A DNA stretch of 64,000 bases from Marinobacter salexigens (lineage in GTDB: Bacteria > Pseudomonadota > Gammaproteobacteria > Pseudomonadales > Oleiphilaceae): NCBI RefSeq assembly GCF_018860765.1, contig NZ_JAHKPV010000001.1, forward strand, positions 1,043,594 through 1,107,593. Direction: 5' to 3'. How positions within the stretch are numbered: the first letter of the stretch is position 1; each line of letters begins with the position of its first letter. The position numbers and the translations under genes were made by a program. The notes below the pieces were generated by a model. The model ran no database searches, was not told the DNA's origin, and saw only the letters and a program-made list of their open reading frames with translations. Shown here piece after piece: positions 10,319 to 20,088 of the stretch.

Positions 10319-12688
10319 ATGCCCGACAGCTATCTGCAAGAGCAGAACGGCACATTGCTGCGCCGGCTTGTGGGCCTGCTTGCCGGATGCGTCCTAATGT
10401 CGGTGGCTGGTTTGTCCTCCGGTGAAGAAGCACCTTCTGCCGCTGAAATGGATTGGCGCCCGAAAAGCCAGCTTCCGGATGCTGTCAGACATTCGCTACC
10501 GGCGTTTTGCGCTGGCGGATACTTGCCGTCTGGCTCCGAAGAGGGCGGTTCGGGGTTGTTTGGTGAAACGGCTGGCGAGGCGGCTGCCTTGCAGGCGAGC
10601 GGCTTGAGCGCCCGCTATGAAATTGATCAAGAACTGTACCTCCAAGGCGATGTTCAAGTGCGACAGGGGAGCTTCCGAGTGTCGGGTTCCGAAGCGCGGT
10701 ATCGCCAGAATATTGGCCGGCTATCGATTGAAGGCCCTTTGGTCAGCCGCGGTAACGGCTTTTTGCTGACTGGGGAGCGGGCAGAATACGATGTGGATTC
10801 AGGGCGCTTTGATATCAACACCGCGACCTTCCTTCTGCACGAGCCGGAAATGCGCGGTAGGGCGGGAAGTCTATCTCGGCTAGACGACTCTTTGGTAGAA
10901 ATTCGCGATGGCATGCTAACCACATGCGGTCCTCAGCAAAACGATTGGGCTATTGTTGCTTCCGAGATTGAATTGGATCAGAGCGAGGGTTTCGGAACAG
11001 CGAAACATGTTCGTCTTGAGGTTTTAGATGTACCGGTGTTTTACTGGCCTTACGCCAGCTTTCCCATTGATGATCGCCGCAAAACTGGCTTCCTTTATCC
11101 GCAATTTGGTTCTTCCAGCGCAGGTAGCGGAGTCTTCATGGCGGCCCCTTATTACCTGAACTTGGCCCCCCATTACGATGCCACTCTAACGCCGCAGTAC
11201 ATTCATGGCCGTGGGCTGTTCAACGAGGTTGAGGGTCGTTACCTAAGCGATTTTGGCCAAACAACCCTTCAGCTTGGCTATATAGATAATGATTCCGACT
11301 ACGAAGATGAGAACCCTGGGGAGTCTGGCCAGCGTTGGGGGTTGGATGCGTCCACGCGGGCGGCCTTAGGCAGTGGTTGGACGGGGTACGGCGATTTTTC
11401 AGTAGTCAGTGACGAGGATTACCTGAGCGACCTGAACCGTAGTTTGGAAATTGACCAGACCACGCATCTGCAGCGCAAAGGCGGTGTGCGCTATCAAGGG
11501 TCGAATCAGTTTTTTGATATATATCTTAACGACTACCAGACCGTCAGCGACCGAATTGCACAGGCGGATAGGCCTTACGCCCAATTGCCAGAAATGATTT
11601 ACGCTGGCAGTACCGAGGCAGGATGGTTAGAAGCCGGGCTAGAAAGTCAGTACAGCTGGTTCTACCGAGACAATGACACGTTAACAGGGCTCGATAAGGC
11701 CAACGGTCAGCGTTTTCTGGCTCGCCCTGAATTGGCGTTGCCAATGCGTGCACTTTGGGGCTTCAGTCGCCCTTCGGTCAGTCTGGATTACACCCGTTAC
11801 GAGCTGGAAGATTACAGCGCCGGTAGTGACAGTTTCGATCGTACCGTTCCAGTGGTGGAGTGGGACAACGGCCTGTACTTTGATCGCCAATCTACCTTGT
11901 TTGATGTGCCCTACAACCAAACTCTTGAGCCCCGTCTATATTACGCTTGGGCTGATGCGGAAGCGGACCAGAACGACATTCCCTCGTTTGATACCGCCTT
12001 GCAGACCTTCCGCTTTGAGCAGTTATTTCGGCCAGACCGCTTTGTTGGAGGCGATCGGGTAGGTGATGCAAACCAGTTAGCGGTGGCCTTGACTAGCCGC
12101 TTTAATGATCTGGTGACCGGCTCCGAGCGGGCCCGTTTCAGTATCGGCCAGATTCAGTATCTTGATGATCGTGAGGTGACTCTGTTCGGCGAGGGCGGGG
12201 GTGATCGCAGTCGCTCGCCGCTCGCGGGCGAAGTGGTGTTAAGCCCTCTACAAAACCTGCAGGTTCGGTCTTCAGGGCTCTGGGACCCCGATACCGGCGA
12301 TACTGAAGAGGGGCGCAGCCAGCTAATTTTTCATTCTCGGGACTACCGGTATTTGGCGAGTATTGGCCATACCTACAGCAAGGGAGAGTTGGAGCAATCG
12401 GATATTGCGGCGGTTATTCCGGCAACAGACCGTGTTAGCCTAATCGGCCGCTGGGTGTACGATTCGGATTTGGATCGCACCGTTGGTTCACTTGCCGGGA
12501 TCGAGTACAACAACTGTTGCTGGAGCATCCAAGTGGTTCACCAGAATTATTTGACGGATGATCAAACTCTGGATAGCCGTTTGCTTTTCCAGGTTCAGCT
12601 AAAAGGTCTGGGCGGCAGTGGCGGCGCATCCACATCGATCTCTAAGGCAATTTATGGTTTTGACGAGCGTGAGCGGCGTCGTTTCTGA
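10319..12688 (+). CDS. lptD: LPS-assembly outer-membrane protein LptD
   Basis: LptD, with LptE, inserts lipopolysaccharide into the outer leaflet. The product has a hydrophobic leader (LVGLLAGCVLMSVAGLSSGEE), an OstA/LptA-like N-terminal domain (LYLQGDVQVRQGSFRVSGSEARY) and a long C-terminal beta-barrel with FYWPYASFPIDDRRKTGFLYP. Cysteine pairs are visible (TCGP in the N-terminal half, NNCCWS near the end), matching the disulfides needed for assembly. The start is uncertain: the frame is open back to 10097, but the leader fits best from the ATG at 10319 (or 10271). It heads the lptD-surA-pdxA-rsmA cluster. Confidence 0.94.
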   Translation: MPDSYLQEQNGTLLRRLVGLLAGCVLMSVAGLSSGEEAPSAAEMDWRPKSQLPDAVRHSLPAFCAGGYLPSGSEEGGSGLFGETAGEAAALQASGLSARYEIDQELYLQGDVQVRQGSFRVSGSEARYRQNIGRLSIEGPLVSRGNGFLLTGERAEYDVDSGRFDINTATFLLHEPEMRGRAGSLSRLDDSLVEIRDGMLTTCGPQQNDWAIVASEIELDQSEGFGTAKHVRLEVLDVPVFYWPYASFPIDDRRKTGFLYPQFGSSSAGSGVFMAAPYYLNLAPHYDATLTPQYIHGRGLFNEVEGRYLSDFGQTTLQLGYIDNDSDYEDENPGESGQRWGLDASTRAALGSGWTGYGDFSVVSDEDYLSDLNRSLEIDQTTHLQRKGGVRYQGSNQFFDIYLNDYQTVSDRIAQADRPYAQLPEMIYAGSTEAGWLEAGLESQYSWFYRDNDTLTGLDKANGQRFLARPELALPMRALWGFSRPSVSLDYTRYELEDYSAGSDSFDRTVPVVEWDNGLYFDRQSTLFDVPYNQTLEPRLYYAWADAEADQNDIPSFDTALQTFRFEQLFRPDRFVGGDRVGDANQLAVALTSRFNDLVTGSERARFSIGQIQYLDDREVTLFGEGGGDRSRSPLAGEVVLSPLQNLQVRSSGLWDPDTGDTEEGRSQLIFHSRDYRYLASIGHTYSKGELEQSDIAAVIPATDRVSLIGRWVYDSDLDRTVGSLAGIEYNNCCWSIQVVHQNYLTDDQTLDSRLLFQVQLKGLGGSGGASTSISKAIYGFDERERRRF

Positions 12689-12784
12689 GCCGTCTGATTA
12701 ACGTTGCTATTTAGCACCCCCTGACGGCAACTGTGCCATTCCGGTACCCTATCCGCAGGCTTATTTCTTCATTAAGAGGTGATT

Positions 12785-14128
12785 ATGAAGGCGACGATTC
12801 GCCAGGGTTTACAAACATTGCTGATGTTGTTGGCAGTGGTGCTTTCTTTTGCGGCTCAGGCCGAGCGCAAGCTGCTTGATCAGGTTGTGGCCATTGTTGA
12901 TGATGATGTGGTCCTACAGACTGAACTGGAGGCCAGAATTAACACAATCACCGGGCGTCTCAGTGCCCAAGGAACTGGCCTGCCGCCCCGTCGCCTCCTT
13001 GAAGAACGGGTTCTGGAACAGCTGATTACCGAATCGGTCCAGCTGCAGATGGCGGATAGAATGGGTATGCGCATCAGCGATAACGAGCTGAACGAAACCA
13101 TCGCCAACATTGCTGAGCGAAATGGTCTTAGCTTAGCCGAGTTTGAAAACCAGCTTGCCGTTGAGGGCGTAAGCTATCGGCAGGCTCGGGAGCAGATCCG
13201 TCAGGAAATGCTTACTGGGCGCGTCCAGCAGCGACAGGTTGGCAACCGGGTTCGCGTTACCGACCGTGAGGTTCAAAACTACCTGCAAGCGTTGGAATCC
13301 ACGGGTGGTAACGATGCTGAATACCGGCTTGCTTATATTTTTATCGAACTGGATAACCCTGCTGATGATGCAGCTGTTGACGCCACCCGCGAGAAAGCAG
13401 AAGAACTTCGTACTGCCATTCTCGACGGTCGTGATTTTCGCGAGGTAGCGGTAGCTGAATCTGATGCCAGCAATGCCCTTGAAGGCGGAGATATGGGGTG
13501 GCGTAGCGAGCGCCAGTTACCGTCACTGGTGGCGCCAGTTGTACCAGATCTTGAGGTTGGTATTCCTTCCGAGGTTCTGGAGAACAACAGTGGCTTTCAC
13601 ATGGTTATGGTGATGGAGAAGCGCGGGGGCACCCAAAAGCAGGTTATCCAGCAAAACCGCGTGCGCCATCTTCTGATTCGCCCGTCTGAAGCCATAACCG
13701 ATACCGAGGCGGAAGCGACCATTCGTGAACTGTCTCAACAGCTTAAAGACGGTGCTGATTTTGCCGTGTTGGCGCGACAGTACTCAGACGACCCAGTTTC
13801 TGGCTCTGACGGTGGCAATCTGGGCTGGGTAAGCCCGGGTCAAATGGTGCCCGCGTTTGAACAGGCTATGCAGGAGGCTAGTGTCGGCGAATATAAAGGG
13901 CCGTTCCGCTCGCAATTTGGCTGGCATATTCTTCAGGTTGAAGAGCGCCGCCAGAAAGACATCAGTACAGATGTGAAAGAGGCCGAAGCCCGTCAGGCCA
14001 TTTATCGCCGTAAGTTCGAAACCGAGCTGCAAAACTGGCTTAGAGAAATCCGGGATGAAGCCTTTGTCGAGTTCAAAGGTGAGTATGCAGACGATGAGTC
14101 TGCCAATGCGCAGGAAACTGCAAAATAA
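12785..14128 (+). CDS. surA: Periplasmic peptidyl-prolyl isomerase/chaperone SurA
   Basis: SurA escorts outer-membrane proteins, including LptD, through the periplasm. The 447-residue protein has a signal peptide ending around SFAAQA, a SurA N-terminal domain ([18 protein letters not shown]) and two parvulin domains; the second begins at [10 protein letters not shown] and includes [22 protein letters not shown]. The ATG at 12785 follows AAGAGGTGATT. Its stop codon shares one base with the pdxA start (TAATG). Confidence 0.97.
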   Translation: MKATIRQGLQTLLMLLAVVLSFAAQAERKLLDQVVAIVDDDVVLQTELEARINTITGRLSAQGTGLPPRRLLEERVLEQLITESVQLQMADRMGMRISDNELNETIANIAERNGLSLAEFENQLAVEGVSYRQAREQIRQEMLTGRVQQRQVGNRVRVTDREVQNYLQALESTGGNDAEYRLAYIFIELDNPADDAAVDATREKAEELRTAILDGRDFREVAVAESDASNALEGGDMGWRSERQLPSLVAPVVPDLEVGIPSEVLENNSGFHMVMVMEKRGGTQKQVIQQNRVRHLLIRPSEAITDTEAEATIRELSQQLKDGADFAVLARQYSDDPVSGSDGGNLGWVSPGQMVPAFEQAMQEASVGEYKGPFRSQFGWHILQVEERRQKDISTDVKEAEARQAIYRRKFETELQNWLREIRDEAFVEFKGEYADDESANAQETAK

Positions 14129-15135
14129 TGGCTGAAGAGATTGTTCTCGCACTGACTGCCGGAGAGCCGGCAGGCATTGGTCCCGAGCTATGTCTAGAGT
14201 TGGCCGCAGCGCAGCGTGATGTGGGCGTGGTCGTGATTGCCAGCCAGCCAATGCTGGCGGCGCGAGCCGGACTTCTAGGGCTCGACGTAAAGCTACATTC
14301 TTGGCGGCCAGGGTCGGCGCCAAGAAAGGGTGTGGGCGAGCTTTCCGTATTGCATGTAGAAGGTTGTATTTCGCACCAAGCGGGCGAGCTCGACACGGCT
14401 AACAGTCGCTATGTTTTGGACACTCTCACCGTTGCAGCCAAAGGCTGTCTTGAGGGTGATTTCGACGGCATGGTTACGGCGCCGGTTCACAAAGGCGTGA
14501 TCAATGAAGCAGGTATCGAATTCAGTGGTCATACTGAATTTTTGCAGGAGCTCTGTGGCGTTGAACGGGTGGTTATGATGCTGGCTACCGAAGAGCTGCG
14601 AGTAGCCTTGGTAACCACTCACTTACCCCTCAAAGACGTATCCGCTGCGATTACGCCCGAGCGTTTGACGCAAGTTGCCACCATTTTAAACGCCGATCTG
14701 AAAACATTTTTCGGAATTGCGCAGCCGAAAATTCTGGTTGCGGGGCTAAACCCCCACGCAGGTGAAGGGGGCCACCTTGGCCGGGAAGAAATTGACGTGA
14801 TTGAGCCAACCCTTGAGACCCTCCGCGGCCAAGGAATACAGCTGGTTGGGCCCCTACCGGCAGACACGCTGTTCACGCCCCATTGGTTAGACGACGCCGA
14901 TGCCGCCTTGGCCATGTATCACGACCAGGGCTTACCAGTGCTTAAATTTCAGGGCTTTGGGCGCGCGGTAAATATCACCCTTGGGTTACCCATTGTGCGC
15001 ACATCCGTGGATCACGGCACGGCTCTGGACCTCGCTGGCACAGGCAAGGCCGATGCGGGCAGTTTGCATACCGCTATTCGAGTGGGCGAGCAAATGGCGC
15101 GCTCCCTCAAATCCGCTAAAAAGAGAGAAACCTGA
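14128..15135 (+). CDS. pdxA: 4-hydroxythreonine-4-phosphate dehydrogenase
   Basis: PdxA acts in the DXP-dependent route to pyridoxal phosphate. The 335-residue protein shows [13 protein letters not shown] at the N-terminus, [24 protein letters not shown] around the first metal histidine, [17 protein letters not shown] and [17 protein letters not shown] with further ligand residues. It overlaps surA by one base and abuts rsmA, the classical surA-pdxA-ksgA order. Confidence 0.97.
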   Translation: MAEEIVLALTAGEPAGIGPELCLELAAAQRDVGVVVIASQPMLAARAGLLGLDVKLHSWRPGSAPRKGVGELSVLHVEGCISHQAGELDTANSRYVLDTLTVAAKGCLEGDFDGMVTAPVHKGVINEAGIEFSGHTEFLQELCGVERVVMMLATEELRVALVTTHLPLKDVSAAITPERLTQVATILNADLKTFFGIAQPKILVAGLNPHAGEGGHLGREEIDVIEPTLETLRGQGIQLVGPLPADTLFTPHWLDDADAALAMYHDQGLPVLKFQGFGRAVNITLGLPIVRTSVDHGTALDLAGTGKADAGSLHTAIRVGEQMARSLKSAKKRET

Positions 15136-15987
15136 GTGAGCAAAAAAGCCGGCCATCAGGCCAGAAAACGGTTTGGCCAGAATTTTCTTCACGATCCTGG
15201 CGTGATTGAGCGCATTATTCGCTCCATTCACCCGAAGGCAGACGACGCCATTGTCGAAATTGGCCCGGGGCTTGGCGCAATAACAGAGGAAATTTTAGCG
15301 GTTAACCCGAAACTTCAGGTGGTGGAGCTAGACCGCGATCTCATTCCTGTGCTGCGTACCAAGTTTTTCAACTATCCCGATTTTCATATCCACGAAGCCG
15401 ACGCACTGAAGTTTGACTTCAGCCAGCTTGTGGATGAGAAGCCTCTGCGCATCATTGGCAACTTGCCTTATAACATCTCCACTCCCTTAATTTTTCACTT
15501 GCTGTCCCAGTCAGGCGTGGTGCAAGACATGCACTTCATGTTGCAAAAAGAAGTAGTACAGCGGATGGCAGCGGTACCCGGCGATAACAATTACGGCCGG
15601 TTGGGCATCATGACCCAGTATTTCTGCAAAGTTCAGCCCTTGTTTGAAGTAGGCCCCGGCGCCTTCCGGCCCGCGCCAAAAGTAGACTCTGCCATTGTGC
15701 GGCTAGTACCTCATGCAGAGCTTCCGCACCCTGCAAAGGATCTTGTCACCCTGCAGGCTGTGGTAAGAACAGCGTTTAACGCTCGCCGAAAAACCCTGCG
15801 CAAAGCTTTGGCGGGACTGGTAACGGTTGAGCAACTGCAAGCTTTGGGCATCAATGACGGCCTGCGGCCGGAAAACCTCAGCTTGGCCGACTACGTCAGC
15901 ATTGCGGATGCGCTAACAGACGAAAAAAGCCGAGCCCAGCCCGGTGAGGGAAGCGTAGGAGACGTGTCTGGAGACAGCCATGACTGA
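15136..15987 (+). CDS. rsmA: 16S rRNA (adenine1518-N6/adenine1519-N6)-dimethyltransferase
   Basis: RsmA (KsgA) dimethylates two adjacent adenines in helix 45 of 16S rRNA during 30S maturation. The protein has [15 protein letters not shown], the SAM-binding [15 protein letters not shown] and the catalytic NLPYNIS. A GTG start follows the pdxA TGA directly. At 283 residues it carries a short polar C-terminal tail after the last conserved block. Its end overlaps apaH by eight bases; apaG, usually found between them, is missing. Confidence 0.97.
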   Translation: MSKKAGHQARKRFGQNFLHDPGVIERIIRSIHPKADDAIVEIGPGLGAITEEILAVNPKLQVVELDRDLIPVLRTKFFNYPDFHIHEADALKFDFSQLVDEKPLRIIGNLPYNISTPLIFHLLSQSGVVQDMHFMLQKEVVQRMAAVPGDNNYGRLGIMTQYFCKVQPLFEVGPGAFRPAPKVDSAIVRLVPHAELPHPAKDLVTLQAVVRTAFNARRKTLRKALAGLVTVEQLQALGINDGLRPENLSLADYVSIADALTDEKSRAQPGEGSVGDVSGDSHD

Positions 15988-16780
15988 TTACGCCATAGGC
16001 GATATTCAGGGCTGTTATGACCGCTTGAAGGATGTTCTGGCCAAGGTGGATTTTTCGCCTTCCCGTGACCGCCTTTGGGTGGCGGGTGATTTGATTAACC
16101 GGGGGCCATCCTCCCTGAAAACCTTGCGTTATATTGAAAGCTTGGGCAGTGCCGCTGTGGTGGTTCTGGGTAATCACGATCTGCATCTGCTGGCAGTGGC
16201 TCTCGGTGGCCATGCGCCGAAGCGCAAAGATACTCTGACAGGGATACTGAACGCGCCAGATTGCGATAAGTTAGTGAGTTGGCTACGGCAGCAAAATCTG
16301 TGTGTGTATGATTGTGAACGCAACATCATGATGGCCCACGCAGGTATTCCTCATATTTGGAGTATCCAGCAGGCCCTTGCTAGTGCGCGGGAAGTAGAAG
16401 ATGTTATTCGTGGAGAGCAGGCTTCGGAATACTTTGCGCATATGTACGGCAACAAGCCAGAAGGCTGGAATGAAAAGCTCACCGGCATGGATCGTTGGCG
16501 GGTCATCACCAACTATTTCACCCGAATGCGTTTTATTGCCAAAGACGGCAGGCTAGAGCTGACTGTAAAAGAGTCGGCAGGCAAGGCGCCTAAGGGGTTT
16601 ACGCCCTGGTTTGAATTTCCGCGTACTGATGATTTAAAAGTGATTTTCGGGCATTGGGCGGCCATCGAAGGTGAGACAGGTAGTACGCAGTTTATTGGTT
16701 TAGATACTGGCTGCGTTTGGGGTGGAGCCCTCACGATGATGAATCTGGACACTGGGGAGAAAATCCACTGTGACTGCTGA
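15980..16780 (+). CDS. apaH: Symmetrical bis(5'-nucleosyl)-tetraphosphatase
   Basis: ApaH hydrolyses Ap4A and related dinucleotides and also removes Np4 caps from RNA. The 266-residue protein has the metallophosphoesterase ligands: [18 protein letters not shown] and GNHDLHLL. The first motif has Gln where the canonical calcineurin-like motif has His, a substitution seen in other ApaH proteins. It overlaps rsmA by eight bases at its start and the DUF423 gene by eleven bases at its end. Confidence 0.95.
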   Translation: MTDYAIGDIQGCYDRLKDVLAKVDFSPSRDRLWVAGDLINRGPSSLKTLRYIESLGSAAVVVLGNHDLHLLAVALGGHAPKRKDTLTGILNAPDCDKLVSWLRQQNLCVYDCERNIMMAHAGIPHIWSIQQALASAREVEDVIRGEQASEYFAHMYGNKPEGWNEKLTGMDRWRVITNYFTRMRFIAKDGRLELTVKESAGKAPKGFTPWFEFPRTDDLKVIFGHWAAIEGETGSTQFIGLDTGCVWGGALTMMNLDTGEKIHCDC

Positions 16781-17198
16781 ATCTATAGAGTCGCATCCAA
16801 CAGGCGTTATGCGTCTTCCCATCATTACAGGCGCTTTTTTTGCGGTTACAGCGGTTATGGCTGGAGCTTTCGGTGCTCACGGCCTACGCAATATCGTAAG
16901 TGAGCGTAGTTTAGAGGTGTTTCAAACAGCCGTTACCTATCAGATGTATCACGCCATTGCGCTGGTGCTGGTTGCCCTGTTATCTGGCTTTGGTCTTTCA
17001 CGACGGCGACTGAGCTTAGCCGCTGGCTTCTTTTTTTCGGGCGTCCTGCTATTCAGTGGCAGCCTCTATACGCTAGTGCTGACCGACATACGCTGGGTTG
17101 GCCCGATTACGCCCCTTGGCGGTATATGTTTTATGATTGGCTGGGCACTGCTGCTGACCGTTGGCCTTCGCCAGAATACGACTCAAAACAGAGGTTAA
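16770..17198 (+). CDS. DUF423 family small membrane protein
   Basis: The 142-residue protein has four predicted membrane helices. The diagnostic DUF423 pattern GAFGAHGLR sits after the first helix, followed by TAVTYQMYHAIALVLVALL. The function of this family (E. coli YgdD) is unknown. The GTG at 16770 gives a short polar tail; the ATG at 16809 (MRLPIITG) is equally plausible. It is positioned between apaH and thiS with overlap or close spacing to both, so it is probably co-transcribed. Confidence 0.85.
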   Translation: MTAESIESHPTGVMRLPIITGAFFAVTAVMAGAFGAHGLRNIVSERSLEVFQTAVTYQMYHAIALVLVALLSGFGLSRRRLSLAAGFFFSGVLLFSGSLYTLVLTDIRWVGPITPLGGICFMIGWALLLTVGLRQNTTQNRG

Positions 17199-17205
17199 GA
17201 ATGCT

Positions 17206-17406
17206 ATGCAGGTTCAGGTAAATGGCGAAGCCATGGAGCTGCCAGAAGGGGCCACGGTTGCCGCATTGTTAGAAAAAATGGCTATCGCCGGTAAGCGACT
17301 GGCAGTGGAGGTAAATGAAAACATAGTACCCCGTAGCCAACATGCCGAATTTGCCTTAAGTAATGGTGATCGCGTGGAAGTTGTTCATGCGATTGGAGGC
17401 GGTTAA
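17206..17406 (+). CDS. thiS: Sulfur carrier protein ThiS
   Basis: ThiS is the ubiquitin-like protein that, as a C-terminal thiocarboxylate, donates sulfur for the thiazole ring of thiamine. The 66-residue product begins MQVQVNGEAMELPEG and ends in IGGG, the obligatory C-terminal Gly-Gly. The ATG at 17206 gives the family length. It lies 68 bases before thiG, its direct partner. Confidence 0.96.
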   Translation: MQVQVNGEAMELPEGATVAALLEKMAIAGKRLAVEVNENIVPRSQHAEFALSNGDRVEVVHAIGGG

Positions 17407-17474
17407 AACCCGTCTGCCCGCAATTCTTTTAGCTGTGAATTTACATCACTACGTTTTATCAATCCGGAAACACT

Positions 17475-18284
17475 ATGACCGACACGCCTAAGATTGAGCT
17501 GCCTGAAGACAAACCTCTTGAAATTGCTGGTCGCACTTACCAGTCGCGGTTGCTGGTTGGCACCGGCAAATATCGCGACCTGATGGAAACTGGTCATGCC
17601 ATTGAAATGAGCGGTGCTGACATTGTGACCGTGGCGGTTCGCCGCACTAACTTGGGCCAGAACCCAGACGAGCCAAATCTACTGGATGTGATCTCCCCGG
17701 AACACTACACCATCCTTCCCAACACAGCTGGTTGCTACACCGCCAAAGATGCAGTGCGCACCTGCAAACTAGCAAGAGAACTGCTTGACGGTCGCGATTT
17801 GGTGAAGCTGGAAGTGTTGGGTGAACACAAAACGCTATACCCGAATATGCCGGAAACTTTGGTGGCTGCCGAAGAGCTGATTAAAGATGGCTTCAAGGTA
17901 ATGGTCTACTGCTCCGACGACCCCTTATTGGCCATGCGTCTTGAGGAAATGGGCTGTATCGCGATTATGCCATTGGGCGCACCCATAGGTTCCGGGCTGG
18001 GTATTCAGAACCGTTACAACATTCGGCTGATCGTCGAAAATGCCAAGGTGCCCGTATTGGTGGATGCCGGTGTCGGCACGGCCTCTGATGCCACCATTGC
18101 CATGGAATTGGGCTGCGACGGCGTACTGATGAACACCGCCATCGCTCAGGCCAAAGATCCTATTAAAATGGCCAATGCGATGCGTCTTGCCATTGAAGCA
18201 GGTCGCGAAGCTTATCTCGCTGGACGGATGCCCAAAAAGCTCTATGCAAGTGCTTCTTCGCCCCTTGATGGTACTTTTTTCTGA
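17475..18284 (+). CDS. thiG: Thiazole synthase
   Basis: ThiG condenses deoxyxylulose phosphate, dehydroglycine and ThiS thiocarboxylate into the thiazole phosphate. The 269-residue barrel contains [16 protein letters not shown] with the Schiff-base lysine and the phosphate-binding [21 protein letters not shown]. The other thiazole genes (thiF, thiO or thiH) are not nearby. No TPP riboswitch was recognised upstream of thiS. Confidence 0.97.
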   Translation: MTDTPKIELPEDKPLEIAGRTYQSRLLVGTGKYRDLMETGHAIEMSGADIVTVAVRRTNLGQNPDEPNLLDVISPEHYTILPNTAGCYTAKDAVRTCKLARELLDGRDLVKLEVLGEHKTLYPNMPETLVAAEELIKDGFKVMVYCSDDPLLAMRLEEMGCIAIMPLGAPIGSGLGIQNRYNIRLIVENAKVPVLVDAGVGTASDATIAMELGCDGVLMNTAIAQAKDPIKMANAMRLAIEAGREAYLAGRMPKKLYASASSPLDGTFF

Positions 18285-18312
18285 GTCAACGTCTGATTAA
18301 GAGCGCTGTAGT

Positions 18313-18906
18313 ATGGCCATAACCGATCAGAAACCCAGCCGCCGAGAAGCGATTCTCCGCGCTCTATTGGAGCTTCTGGAAAAGGATCCGGGCGCCAGAA
18401 TCACGACTTCTGTTCTGGCCAAGTCTGTTGGTGTAACAGAGGCGGCGCTTTACCGCCATTTCCCTAGCAAGCGTAAAATGTTTGAAGCGCTGCTGGAATT
18501 TGCGGAAGAAGCGGTATTTTCTCGTTGTCAGGTTATTCTGCAGGATCAGGAAGACGTGCAGGTTCGTTTGCAGCAAGTGGTGCACTTGGTTCTGGTTTTC
18601 GCGGAGCGTAATCCGGGGTTATGTTGTGTTCTCACTGGTGATGCGTTGGTGGGCGAAAACGAGGCTTTACGCAAGCGTGCCTCGCAGTTCTTCGAGCGCT
18701 TGGAAACGCAGGTGCGGCAAACCCTGAAAGAAGGCGAAATCCGCCAGAGCTTGCGGTCACGTACCAGTGCCACACGGGCGGCGGATTTTGTTCTGGTATT
18801 CATGGAAGGCCGAATCCAGCGGTTTATCCGCTCGTCGTTCTCCCGACTGCCCACGGCTGATTTTGACGAGAGTTGGGGGTTGGTTGCTGAGGGTGTTTGG
18901 GGCTAG
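18313..18906 (+). CDS. slmA: TetR-family protein, nucleoid occlusion factor SlmA-like
   Basis: The 197-residue protein has an N-terminal TetR helix-turn-helix (ITTSVLAKSVGVTEAALYRH, residues about 36-55), followed by FPSKRKMFEALLEF as in SlmA. SlmA binds DNA sites over most of the chromosome and blocks FtsZ assembly there. The match to the SlmA pattern (RREAILRALLELLEKDPGARITT) is by eye; a conventional TetR repressor remains possible. It follows thiG by 28 bases. Confidence 0.8.
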   Translation: MAITDQKPSRREAILRALLELLEKDPGARITTSVLAKSVGVTEAALYRHFPSKRKMFEALLEFAEEAVFSRCQVILQDQEDVQVRLQQVVHLVLVFAERNPGLCCVLTGDALVGENEALRKRASQFFERLETQVRQTLKEGEIRQSLRSRTSATRAADFVLVFMEGRIQRFIRSSFSRLPTADFDESWGLVAEGVWG

Positions 18907-18951
18907 TTGGGAGTTTTCTTGCCCTTGTAGCCTGCTTGTTATGGTGCAGCC

Positions 18952-19057
18952 GGTTGATGGGGTTGGTCTGCACAGAACCGCTACGAGCACGTCCATGTGC
19001 GCTTGTTTCCGGCCATCCTTGGCCTCCAACATTCTGTGCAGACCAACCCCACCAACC
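18952..19057. repeat. Long inverted-repeat element, copy B (26-bp arms)
   Basis: Bases 18952-18977 pair with 19032-19057 over 26 positions with one mismatch. The 54-base centre shares ACGTCCATGT, GCTTG and CATCCTTGGC, in the same order and spacing, with the centre of copy A (1505-1616), while the arms are unrelated. It fills the middle of the 303-base gap between slmA and the inositol-phosphatase gene; I see nothing else in that gap. Confidence 0.85.
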
Positions 19058-19209
19058 TCGTTCACGCAGCTAAGATATATCGGGCCTCTGCTCGTCTTTT
19101 TTGATGAGATCTCAAGTTAGCCAGGTGGCACAGTCAGGAAGGCCCTTTCTGGGTGTGCCTGCCCCGAACTTTGAAGGCTGCAAAGGTGGCGGGCGCCGGA
19201 TCAAGCGCT

Positions 19210-20034
19210 TTAGTCGTACCCAGAGGCCGAACGAAGAATTTCACGAATAGGCTCCCAGATTGCAGGCGCCGAAATCAGAATGTCGCGACCCCAGAGGTCG
19301 GCAGGGTAACCCTCCGGAACCTCACTGAAGTGGCCAACCGTTGCTCCGGCTTCCAAAGCGATTAAGCGAGCAGCCGCGAAATCCCATGGGCTGACGTTTT
19401 CGTAGTAGATGTCCAAACGGCCGCAGGCCACCCAGCAGATATCCAGAGCCGCCGAGCCGATGCGGCGTAGGTCTCGGCATTGGTGAATCATTGCATTCAG
19501 GCGGTTAACCAGCGGCGCCAGATTGTCTTTGGTGTAGGGGAAACCAGTTGCGAAGAGTGAATCCCTTGGAACTGTCGCGCCACTGTGATGGATGGGATTA
19601 CCGTTGAGCGTAGCGCCGTCACCGAGTGTGGCGCGGAAGGTCTCGCCGGGGAACGGTGCATGCACCACACCCGCTTGCACGCGACCGTTTTCAGCATAAG
19701 CAATAGACACAGCAACCTGCGGGTGACCGTAAGCGTAGTTTACCGTGCCATCAATGGGATCTACGATCCATAGCGGAGTTTCCAGCTCCTCAGCTTGACT
19801 GAGATCCGGCATGGATTCTTCCGATAGGATGCGGTGTTCAGGGAAGCGCTTACGAATCGCATTGGTGATATATTCATCAGCCATAACGTCGGCGTGGGTG
19901 ACTAGCTCAGTCTGCGCTTTGTATTCGGTGCGCAGAGTGTTGTTTTCACGCTCCCGACGAATCAGCTCCCCGGCTTCCCGGGCTAGATCTTCTGTAAAAT
20001 CAGTGATGTCCCGTAGGGAAAAAGAGTCAGACAT
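19210..20034 (-). CDS. Inositol monophosphatase family protein
   Basis: The 274-residue protein has the metal-dependent phosphatase signatures: LSEESMPD (Glu ligand), WIVDPIDGTVNY and SPWDFAAARLIALEAGA. This family covers inositol-1-phosphatase (SuhB), histidinol-phosphatase and PAP phosphatase (CysQ). The sequence alone does not decide which substrate is used. It is flanked by repeat copy B and a convergent-free 54-base gap to the aminotransferase gene behind it on the same strand. Confidence 0.88.
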   Translation of the reverse strand: MSDSFSLRDITDFTEDLAREAGELIRRERENNTLRTEYKAQTELVTHADVMADEYITNAIRKRFPEHRILSEESMPDLSQAEELETPLWIVDPIDGTVNYAYGHPQVAVSIAYAENGRVQAGVVHAPFPGETFRATLGDGATLNGNPIHHSGATVPRDSLFATGFPYTKDNLAPLVNRLNAMIHQCRDLRRIGSAALDICWVACGRLDIYYENVSPWDFAAARLIALEAGATVGHFSEVPEGYPADLWGRDILISAPAIWEPIREILRSASGYD

Positions 20035-20088
20035 GGCGCCCCCGCTATTATCTCTGAAGAGTGAGGGCGCCAGTCTAGCATGGCAAGA

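Noticed and set aside
17407..17474. TPP riboswitch near thiG
   Set aside because: The gap is only 68 bases and lacks the conserved TPP-riboswitch core; none is visible upstream of thiS either.
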